Origin: Dehalococcoidia bacterium
GTDB lineage: Bacteria > Chloroflexota > Dehalococcoidia > Dehalococcoidales > RBG-16-60-22
DNA: 9,457 nucleotides
Assembly (NCBI GenBank): GCA_030615655.1
Contig: JAUWYU010000045.1
Location: forward strand, 1-9,457
Direction: 5' to 3'
The notes under the pieces were generated by a model. The model ran no database searches and was not told the DNA's origin. It saw nothing but the letters and a program-made list of their open reading frames with translations. The stretch's first letter is position 1; every line of letters begins with the position of its first letter. Both the position numbers and the translations under genes were made by a program. Below are positions 1 through 5,692 of the stretch, one piece after another.

Positions 1-358
1 AAATCCCGCCAGAACCAAGATTAAAAAAGAATCCGCCCAGAGCATAACTATCGAGCTGGTCAGAACACCCGACATTCTAACCGAGGTGAAGGGCAAGTTC
101 ATCAAGGTCGGCTTTGCCGCTGAAAGCGAGAATATGGTCGCCAATGCCAGAAAAAAGCTGGAGCAGAAAGGGCTCGACCTGATTGTGGCCAACGATATTA
201 CCGCCGCCGACAGCGGCTTTGACGTGGATACCAATAAAGTGACCCTGATTGACCGCGACGGCAAGGCGGAGGAATTACCCCTGATGAGCAAACGGGAGGT
301 TGCGGACAGGGTGCTGGACAGGGTGGTGGGGATGCCTGGCAAAAAAGCTGGGAGGTGA
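1..358 (+). CDS. coaBC: CoaBC C-terminal (CoaB) fragment: phosphopantothenate-cysteine ligase end, 5' truncated by the window
   Basis: The reading frame is open from base 2 to the TGA at 356-358, giving 118 visible codons. The family is bifunctional: CoaC decarboxylates phosphopantothenoylcysteine, and the C-terminal CoaB half uses CTP to join 4'-phosphopantothenate to cysteine, both in coenzyme A synthesis in the cytosol. Only the end of CoaB is visible. It shows the KIKK segment (codons 6-9), LVRTPDIL (19-26), VGFAAESEN (36-44), the DLIVANDI block and the closing VTLIDRDGKAEELPLMSK, all hallmarks of CoaB. A GTG at 86 could be taken as a start, but the family similarity continues upstream of it, so the gene begins outside the window. 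The frame is intact to its stop. The next gene starts 3 nt after this stop and its Shine-Dalgarno overlaps the stop codon. Identity is confident; that the missing part carries the CoaC half is inferred from the usual bacterial fusion. Confidence 0.9.
   Translation, partial: NPARTKIKKESAQSITIELVRTPDILTEVKGKFIKVGFAAESENMVANARKKLEQKGLDLIVANDITAADSGFDVDTNKVTLIDRDGKAEELPLMSKREVADRVLDRVVGMPGKKAGR
351..358 (+). promoter_or_regulatory. Shine-Dalgarno of the 304-aa gene, overlapping the coaBC stop codon
   Basis: GGAGGTGA is a near-perfect anti-16S match. It lies 6 nt (from the last G of GGAGG) before the ATG at 362 and overlaps the coaBC TGA at 356-358. This fixes the 362 start over the in-frame ATG at 371 and implies cotranscription with coaBC. 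Confidence 0.75.
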
Positions 359-361
359 GAT

Positions 362-1276
362 ATGATATTGATGGATGGTGTAAGGTACGAACTATGGACG
401 CCAAAAAAGGAAGTAGAAGAATTTCAGCCGCTTATCAAAGAGCACTATAAAGAAATTTTTGGTAAAAATTCCATATTTATAGAAGGAAACAGGCTTGAAT
501 CTGAAGCAGGAAAAGGTTCTGTTCCCGATGGGTTTGTCCTCACTGTAGATGAAGTACCACAATGGTATATCGTTGAGATAGAATTATCAACTCATCAATT
601 ATATGACCATATAGTAAATCAGGTCGGAAGATTTATTGCTGGTATAAAGAATACAGCTACTCAAAAAAAGGTTATTGAAGCTATATATCACTATATTCAA
701 GAAAATAAACAGCGAAAAGCCGAAGTTGAGGAAGTAATCGGCTCAGGCGAGGTTTATAAATTTCTTGCAGACCTCATCACTAAGTCACCTGTATTAGTAA
801 TTATTATTGAGAAGAGAACACCGGAACTAGATGAAGCGCTAGACCTACTTAAATATTCGCCAATAGAGATAAGAGAGTTCCAGACTTTCACCAGAGAAGG
901 GGTAGGCTTACCAGTCCACGCTCATTTATTTGTGCCCTTATATAAGCCTGTGATTCCTGTTGGAGTAGAACCACGGCAGCCAGAGTTACCTGTAGGCAGT
1001 ATGAGAATAAAAGTCTGGCGTTCCTATATAGATTACGGATATATTGGAATCTGGAAGAAATTTAGAGATTTATTCCCTAACGCTGGGAAAACAATCGAAA
1101 TAATAAACGATGATGGAGAAATTTTTCATGCTGATGTAGGCGATTACGAGGGGAGTAAACAGCTTTGGGACTTGCAGAAATGGTACAGAAAGCATCCTGA
1201 ATTGAAAGAAGGCGACATTATTCGCATTACACCAGTTGTGCCAATGAAAAAATATCGCTTTGAGATTGTAAAGTAG
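362..1276 (+). CDS. Uncharacterised protein with PD-(D/E)XK nuclease-like core, AT-rich, possibly acquired
   Basis: This 304-aa protein has no function I can name. Residues about 15-95 look like a restriction-endonuclease-fold core: SVPDGFVL places a PD pair at 55-56, and WYIVEIEL at 68-75 supplies E72 and E74 on a hydrophobic strand. H78, Q87 and R90 follow on a likely helix. The pattern D-x15-E-x-E resembles PD-(D/E)XK families in which the lysine is replaced, as in BamHI. Residues about 143-150 (PVLVIIIE) form another buried strand. After a proline-rich linker (195-211), residues 213-304 look like a separate domain with a WY pair (274-275) and LKEGDIIRI, which could bind nucleic acid. No signal peptide or membrane segment is seen. 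Base composition is far lower in GC than the neighbours (about 28-33% in two 60-bp samples, against 60% in a valS sample), and AT-ending codons are common, suggesting transfer. A nuclease role is inference; the gene is certainly open and well initiated. Confidence 0.85.
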   Translation: MILMDGVRYELWTPKKEVEEFQPLIKEHYKEIFGKNSIFIEGNRLESEAGKGSVPDGFVLTVDEVPQWYIVEIELSTHQLYDHIVNQVGRFIAGIKNTATQKKVIEAIYHYIQENKQRKAEVEEVIGSGEVYKFLADLITKSPVLVIIIEKRTPELDEALDLLKYSPIEIREFQTFTREGVGLPVHAHLFVPLYKPVIPVGVEPRQPELPVGSMRIKVWRSYIDYGYIGIWKKFRDLFPNAGKTIEIINDDGEIFHADVGDYEGSKQLWDLQKWYRKHPELKEGDIIRITPVVPMKKYRFEIVK

Positions 1277-1402
1277 TGTATAAAGGAGTGGGGCATACTC
1301 ACGGGCTAAGCGGCAAATGATACGAGGGCGGCAGGGTGGGAAAAGATAACAAACGTGGGGGGCGAGGTTTAAAGAAAACATCAACACTAGAAAGAGGTAC
1401 TC
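1277..1402 (+). other. Intergenic gap upstream of valS, no gene seen
   Basis: These 126 bp between the nuclease-like gene and valS are rich in purines, with runs of G around 1324-1370. No ORF with family similarity, no terminator hairpin with a T tract and no convincing sigma-70 promoter is visible. The valS Shine-Dalgarno (AAAGAGGT, 1391-1398) lies 4 nt before the ATG at 1403. Because upstream composition changes sharply, a valS promoter could lie here, but I cannot point to one. Confidence 0.5.
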
Positions 1403-4066
1403 ATGACACAGTCCCCGAACATAGACGAAATGCCCAAGGCATACGAGCCGGGCAGGGTCGAGCAGAAGTGGTATGAATTCTGGATGAAAAAAGGTTATTT
1501 TACGCCCAAAATAGACCCCGAGAAAAAGCCCTTCGTTATCATTATGCCGCCGCCCAATGTCACCGGCGAGCTTCACCTCGGCCATGCCCTGGAAAGCGGC
1601 CTTCAGGATATCATGACGCGCTGGCACCGTATGAAGGGAGAACTGGTGCTCTGGCTGCCCGGCGTCGACCACGCCAGTATCGCCGCCCAGGTGGTCATGG
1701 AGCGTGAGCTGGCTAAAGAGGGACTCGACCGTCATCAACTCGGCAGGGAGAAATTTCTTGAGAGGATGTATAAATGGGTGGCGGAGTGCCGCCAGACCAT
1801 TACACAGCAGCATATGAAGCTGGGTATCTCCTGCGATTGGACTCGCCTGCGTTTTACCATGGACGAGGTTTCGAGCCGGGCGGTGCGCATTACCTTCAAA
1901 CGTCTATATGATAAGGGGCTGATATACCGCGGCGAACGTATCATCAACTGGTGTCCACGTTGCGGTACAGCGCTCTCTGATCTGGAGGTCGAGCACCAAG
2001 ATGTAAAAGGTCATTTGTGGTATGTTAAATACCCGGTGATAGGCGAGAAAGGCAAGTTTATCACCGTAGCCACCACCAGGCCGGAGACGATATTGGGTGA
2101 TACGGCCGTAGCGATAAATCCTAAAGATAAACGCTTTAAAGGTATGGTGGGCAAAAAGGTTATCCTTCCTGCCGTCAACCGCGAGATACCCATCATCTCC
2201 GACACAGCAGTCGACCCCGCGTTCGGGACCGGTGCGGTTAAAATAACGCCGGGACACGACCCGGTAGACTTCGAGGTAGCCCAGCGGCAGGGCCTACCGC
2301 TGGTAAATATATTAAACGCTGACGTTACCATGAACGAAAACGCCGGGCCATACAAGGGTATGGACCGTTATGACTGCCGCAAGGCGATACTGACCGACCT
2401 GGAGAAAGCCGGGCAGCTCGTGAAAACCGAGGATTATACCCATGCCGTCGGGCACTGTGAGCGCTGCCATACCATCGTCGAACCTATCGCCAGCCGGCAA
2501 TGGTTCGTAAAAATAGAGCCCCTGGCCAAGCCGGCCATTAAGGTAGTCAAAGATGGGGAAATTACCATCCTGCCAGAACGCTTCACCAAGGTCTACCTCA
2601 ACTGGATGGAGAATATACGGGACTGGTGCATCAGCCGCCAGCTCTGGTGGGGCCATCGTATACCCATCTGGTACTGCCGCGACTGCGACGAGATGACAGT
2701 GGCCATCGAAACGCCTAATACTTGCGCCAAATGTGGCTCCAATAACATCGAGCAGGATCCGGACACGCTGGACACCTGGTTCAGCTCCGGGCTCTGGCCT
2801 CATTCCACGCTGGGGTGGCCGGATGATACTGAAGACCTACGCTACTTTTACCCAACTTCAGTTATGAACACCGGTTATGAAATTTTATTTTTCTGGGTAG
2901 CCAGGATGATAATGATAGGCATCGAGAACACTGGTAAAATTCCATTCCATACCGTCTATCTTCACGGCCTGATACGCGATGACAAGGGCGTTAAAATGAG
3001 CAAGACAAGGGGCAACGTGGTTGACCCGCTCGGCTTAATGGAGCAATACGGTACGGACGCCCTGCGCTTTGCCCTGCTGACCGGTACATCGCCGGGAAAT
3101 GACAGCAAGCTGGCCGCAACAAAGCTGGAGGCCGGCCGTAACTTCGCCAACAAGCTATGGAACGCCACCCGGTTCGTCGTCAGGAGCCTCGATTCCGGCG
3201 GTGCCACTGGTAAAATTGAAAGGGATTCACTGCCACTGGAAGACAGATGGATTCTATCACGGCTCAGCCGTACGGTATCCAGTGTAACCAATCTAATGGA
3301 AGACTTTCAGTTTGGAGAGGCACAGAGGCAGATGCATGACTTCCTGTGGGGCGAGTTTTGCGACTGGTATATCGAACTGGCCAAGATAAGATTGCAGGCA
3401 AACGATACCTCACCCTTACCGGTGCTCGTGCATGTCCTGGAAAAATCACTCCGTCTCCTGCATCCCTACATGCCGTTTCTCACCGAGGAGCTATGGCAAC
3501 ACCTGAAAAGACACGTAAACTGGCTTGAGACCGAGTCCATCATGGTCACCGCCTACCCGGAAGCCGATAAAGCTATGGTCGACCCGGCAGCCGAGGCCAA
3601 GATTGAGGCCATCATAGAGCTAATACGCGCTATTCGCAATATCCGGGCTCAATACAAAGTGGCGAGCCAGCGATGGATTGAGGTAAAAATCTATACCGAT
3701 TCCTCTCTCCACGAGGCAATCGCCCCCTACGCCGAGGTCGTCAAGACCCTGGCGCGAGCCAATCCCATCACTTTCCTGGAAGGCGAGGCGGGAGACGAGA
3801 CAGGAGAGAATACACTGGTATTGTCGCTGACACAGGCTACGGTGGTCATTCCCATGGCCAGCATGTTTGACCTGGAGACGGAGAGGAAACGTATCCAGAA
3901 AGAGCTGGAACAAGTCCAGGGCGAGGTAGCCCGTCTTGAAACCAGATTGAAGGACCGGGCCTTTCTCACCAAGGCGCCGGAGGCGGTTATTGATAAGGAA
4001 CGCCAAAAACTATATACTCTGAATGACAAACTGGGGAAACTGAAACAACAGAGTTCCAGGTTGTAG
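1403..4066 (+). CDS. valS: Valyl-tRNA synthetase (ValRS, class I)
   Basis: ValRS charges tRNA-Val with valine using ATP in the cytosol and edits mischarged threonine. The 887-aa protein is full length for the bacterial family. The class I HIGH signature appears as HLGH at residues 58-61 after PPPNVTGE, and KMSKT at 531-535 is the second ATP-binding signature. Between them is the CP1 editing domain, with TTRPET at 224-229 and GTGAVKITPGHDPVDF at 275-290. The GHDPVDF form is typical of ValRS rather than IleRS. Four CxxC pairs (184/187, 352/355, 425/428, 441/444) suggest structural zinc. The anticodon-binding helical domain follows, and the last 65 or so residues (MFDLETERKRIQKELEQ onward) form the C-terminal coiled coil characteristic of ValRS. 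The ATG at 1403 has AAAGAGGT just upstream. The stop at 4064-4066 overlaps the Shine-Dalgarno of the next gene. Confidence 0.97.
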   Translation: MTQSPNIDEMPKAYEPGRVEQKWYEFWMKKGYFTPKIDPEKKPFVIIMPPPNVTGELHLGHALESGLQDIMTRWHRMKGELVLWLPGVDHASIAAQVVMERELAKEGLDRHQLGREKFLERMYKWVAECRQTITQQHMKLGISCDWTRLRFTMDEVSSRAVRITFKRLYDKGLIYRGERIINWCPRCGTALSDLEVEHQDVKGHLWYVKYPVIGEKGKFITVATTRPETILGDTAVAINPKDKRFKGMVGKKVILPAVNREIPIISDTAVDPAFGTGAVKITPGHDPVDFEVAQRQGLPLVNILNADVTMNENAGPYKGMDRYDCRKAILTDLEKAGQLVKTEDYTHAVGHCERCHTIVEPIASRQWFVKIEPLAKPAIKVVKDGEITILPERFTKVYLNWMENIRDWCISRQLWWGHRIPIWYCRDCDEMTVAIETPNTCAKCGSNNIEQDPDTLDTWFSSGLWPHSTLGWPDDTEDLRYFYPTSVMNTGYEILFFWVARMIMIGIENTGKIPFHTVYLHGLIRDDKGVKMSKTRGNVVDPLGLMEQYGTDALRFALLTGTSPGNDSKLAATKLEAGRNFANKLWNATRFVVRSLDSGGATGKIERDSLPLEDRWILSRLSRTVSSVTNLMEDFQFGEAQRQMHDFLWGEFCDWYIELAKIRLQANDTSPLPVLVHVLEKSLRLLHPYMPFLTEELWQHLKRHVNWLETESIMVTAYPEADKAMVDPAAEAKIEAIIELIRAIRNIRAQYKVASQRWIEVKIYTDSSLHEAIAPYAEVVKTLARANPITFLEGEAGDETGENTLVLSLTQATVVIPMASMFDLETERKRIQKELEQVQGEVARLETRLKDRAFLTKAPEAVIDKERQKLYTLNDKLGKLKQQSSRL

Positions 4067-4073
4067 GAGGTGA
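4065..4073 (+). promoter_or_regulatory. Shine-Dalgarno of the UspA gene, overlapping the valS stop codon
   Basis: AGGAGGTGA is a full-length anti-16S match, 7 nt (from the last G of GGAGG) before the ATG at 4078, and shares bases with the valS TAG at 4064-4066. It fixes the usp start and indicates translation close behind valS. Confidence 0.75.
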
Positions 4074-4077
4074 GGGC

Positions 4078-4554
4078 ATGTTTGAGAAGATACTTGTCCC
4101 TTTAGACGGCTCCAGAGTGGGTGAAGCTGCCTTGCCGGTTATTGAGCGACTTATAGATAAACTGCCACCCGAAGCAAATATAGAGGTTACCCTTCTGGGG
4201 GTAATAACACTGCTGAGACACTGGATTGTGGTCGGGGAGGCAAGCGCCCCGGTTTCCTATACGGAGGAGGAGCTGAAGCTAATTAAAGAACGGGTTACGA
4301 ATTACCTTCAAAGGACCGCAGAATCCCTGGAGAGCCGGGGAGTCACGGTCAAGAACATGGTCAGTACCGGCAATGCCGCTGAAGAGATACTTAAAGCTGC
4401 CGGCGAAATCAACGCAGATTTAATAGCTATGTCAACACACGGAAGGTCGGGGCTTCGGCGCATGGCTTTCGGCAGTATTACGGATAAGGTATTGCGGGGG
4501 GCCAGTATACCGGTACTCATGGTAAGAGCACCCGAGGGCACCGCCAATGTGTAG
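4078..4554 (+). CDS. Universal stress protein, UspA family, ATP-binding type
   Basis: This 158-aa single-domain protein has the family's usual length. It opens with FEKILVPLDGS, the first strand of the Usp fold, with the conserved aspartate at residue 10. The nucleotide-binding signature G-2x-G-9x-G(S/T) appears near the end as S119-TH-G122-(9 residues)-G132-S133, the first glycine being replaced by serine as in many bacterial members. The protein closes with IPVLMVRAP, the last strand at the dimer interface. Usp proteins are cytosolic, usually dimeric, and tied to stress survival; the specific ligand or target here is unknown. The gene begins 11 nt after valS and its Shine-Dalgarno overlaps the valS stop, so it is probably cotranscribed with valS. 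It converges on the minus-strand gene ending at 4582. Confidence 0.93.
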   Translation: MFEKILVPLDGSRVGEAALPVIERLIDKLPPEANIEVTLLGVITLLRHWIVVGEASAPVSYTEEELKLIKERVTNYLQRTAESLESRGVTVKNMVSTGNAAEEILKAAGEINADLIAMSTHGRSGLRRMAFGSITDKVLRGASIPVLMVRAPEGTANV

Positions 4555-4581
4555 TTGCCCGACCGATGCGGCCAGCTACGA
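4555..4581. other. Convergent junction between usp (+) and the 246-aa gene (-), no terminator identified
   Basis: Only 27 bp separate the two facing stop codons. A possible 5-bp stem (GGGCA in the usp 3' end with TGCCC at about 4556-4560) has a 15-nt loop and no T tract, so I do not call a terminator. Transcription from either side may end inside the opposing gene or by Rho. Confidence 0.4.
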
Positions 4582-5322
4582 TTAGACTTTATCATCCGGA
4601 ACCAGGTCGGCGGCCAGCATTTTGAAAATGCCCTTCTGACGCCACTGTCGTTTCAAATATTCCAACGCCTTGGTGGTATCACTGGCAATCCTGGCCTTTT
4701 CACATTGCTTGAGCCGGTATTTAAAGAGCCAGTAGGTGAACTCCTTTAGCTCGGTTATGCTGGTAGACTTCAGTTGGGAGTAGCCCTTTTCCTGCCTGAA
4801 GCGCTTTAACATTACCGTTCTATCAGCGCTATATATCCTCCGGTAGGCCTCGTCGGGAGATTCGTGTTTAACCCGGTAACCAAATACCCGCCTTTCTTTA
4901 TCAATCTCCTCCTGCACCGCCAGGAGAAGCGCCTCTTCGACAGTAACACCGTAGAAGTAGTTAAGATACTCGCCGTACTTTCGGTCGCCGATAAGCTCCC
5001 TGACTTCCACGGCGCTGAGTTCCAGCGGTGGTATGCCATGGAAAAGGAGGGCATTCTTCTCATCTTCAGGCAGCAGACCGTCTACCGTCTCGCAGAGTCT
5101 CTCCGCCAGAAGCAGCCAGTCAAAGGCTTCGCCGTCAATGAGATATTGATAGGTGCGGTCGTTATGGACTTCTCCGGCACTGGTCCACAATCCGATAGAA
5201 CCCAGCAGGGCGATATACCAGTGTTTGCCCCCGGCGACAGCCTGTTTCAGGTGTCTTATGGCTTCGGCGTCGCCGGGTGAGGTGGATGCAGAGGAAACTA
5301 ATTGATTATTAATCTCCGCCAT
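4582..5322 (-). CDS. Uncharacterised 246-aa protein downstream of the PolX-like HhH gene
   Basis: I do not recognise a named domain. The chosen start is the ATG at 5322, because GAGGTG at 5332-5327 lies 4 nt before it; a TTG at 5334 overlapping the upstream stop would add four residues but has no such site. The protein looks soluble and helical. Distinctive stretches are HWYIALLGSIGLW (34-46), EAFDWLLLAERLCETV (65-80), YLNYFYGVTVEEALLLA (119-135) and ELKEFTYWLFKYRLKQC (191-207), rich in tryptophan and tyrosine. The block at 191-225 is strongly basic and amphipathic. No catalytic motif, cysteine cluster or signal peptide is visible. It starts 8 nt after the HhH gene stop, so the two are almost certainly cotranscribed. 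The well-formed sequence, normal codon use and operon position argue for a real gene; its role is unknown. Confidence 0.88.
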   Translation of the reverse strand: MAEINNQLVSSASTSPGDAEAIRHLKQAVAGGKHWYIALLGSIGLWTSAGEVHNDRTYQYLIDGEAFDWLLLAERLCETVDGLLPEDEKNALLFHGIPPLELSAVEVRELIGDRKYGEYLNYFYGVTVEEALLLAVQEEIDKERRVFGYRVKHESPDEAYRRIYSADRTVMLKRFRQEKGYSQLKSTSITELKEFTYWLFKYRLKQCEKARIASDTTKALEYLKRQWRQKGIFKMLAADLVPDDKV

Positions 5323-5326
5323 GCCA

Positions 5327-5332
5327 CACCTC
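5327..5332 (-). promoter_or_regulatory. Ribosome binding site that sets the start of the 246-aa gene
   Basis: Read on the minus strand, GAGGTG lies 4 nt before the ATG at 5322 and overlaps the TGA (5333-5331) of the HhH gene. It favours ATG 5322 over TTG 5334 and suggests translational coupling. Confidence 0.6.
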
Positions 5333-5618
5333 AAGCCCGGGCCGAATGGGCCCGCTCCGGGAATTCCGCTTTGAGTCTTTCGTAGTAGTCGAGCTGGCCG
5401 GTAGTTACCAGCTCGGTAATCTTTTTGGTAATCGCCTCCCCCGCCCCGGGGATTTCATCAAGTCTGTTCTCAGAGACCAGCCGCGCCACCTCAAAGGGAA
5501 GCTCCTCGATGGCACGCGCCACCTTCTGGTAAGCCCGTATCTTGAAGATGTTGTCCTTCTTGAGCTTGAGCATCTCGGCAATATCATCAAATATGGCGGC
5601 GATTTCTGAGTTTTTCAT
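5331..5618 (-). CDS. Stand-alone PolX-type N-terminal helix-hairpin-helix domain protein (95 aa)
   Basis: The protein closely resembles the 8-kDa N-terminal domain of bacterial PolX (family X DNA polymerase/3'-5' exonuclease). It starts with IAAIFDDIAEMLKLK, continues with FKIRAYQKVARAIEELP (residues 25-41) and carries the helix-hairpin-helix core DEIPGAGEAITKKI (54-67) before LDYYERLKAEFP. In full-length PolX, about 570 residues, further HhH motifs, the polymerase palm/fingers and a PHP nuclease domain follow; here the protein stops at 95 residues. Reading the other frames just past the stop shows no PolX remnant, so this is either a domain-sized gene or an old truncation. The domain normally binds DNA, including the 5' phosphate side of gaps. 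The ATG at 5618 has AAGGGGG about 10 nt upstream. The gene lies 74 bp after secA and 8 nt before the unknown 246-aa gene. Confidence 0.85.
   Translation of the reverse strand: MKNSEIAAIFDDIAEMLKLKKDNIFKIRAYQKVARAIEELPFEVARLVSENRLDEIPGAGEAITKKITELVTTGQLDYYERLKAEFPERAHSARA
5338..5354. repeat. GC-rich inverted repeat at the end of the HhH gene
   Basis: CGGGCC (5338-5343) and GGCCCG (5349-5354) form a perfect 6-bp stem with a 5-nt loop inside the last codons of the HhH gene. It lies 5' of the ribosome binding site of the 246-aa gene. There is no T tract on either strand, so it is not an intrinsic terminator; any effect on translation is speculation. Confidence 0.35.
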
Positions 5619-5692
5619 TGGTGGTAGGCCCCCTTAAAATCCCCACAACCCCATCTGCTACCTTATATAATTCACCAGTCGGTCATAATAAC
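5619..5692 (-). other. Gap between secA and the HhH gene, no terminator seen
   Basis: The 74 bp contain an AT-rich patch (TTATATAAGG read on the minus strand) that resembles a -10 box, but no properly spaced -35 is visible. No terminator hairpin follows secA. The HhH gene's ribosome binding site (AAGGGGG) lies at the downstream end. Confidence 0.4.

Noticed and set aside
86..358. A separate small gene starting at GTG 86
   Set aside because: The frame is open to the window edge and the residues before GTG 86 continue CoaB similarity (KIKK, LVRTPDIL).
1329..1345. AGGGTGG upstream of valS, recalling the T-box core AGGGTGGNACCGCG
   Set aside because: Only the first seven bases match and the rest (GAAAAGA) does not. 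The 126-bp gap is short for a full T-box leader and no terminator/antiterminator pair is visible.
1070..1813. Long minus-strand open frame (247 codons) across the nuclease-like gene end and valS start
   Set aside because: It lies opposite two well-supported genes, its translation has no family-like pattern, and it spans their intergenic gap. It is a shadow frame.
5250..5345. A frameshift that would extend the PolX-like protein into a full polymerase
   Set aside because: The other two frames past LKAEFP give no PolX-like residues, and the following region is fully used by the 246-aa gene.
5650..5692. A sigma-70 promoter for the HhH gene around TTATATAAGG
   Set aside because: The -10-like sequence has no -35 partner at 16-18 bp; the best TGAC-containing hexamer is too close.
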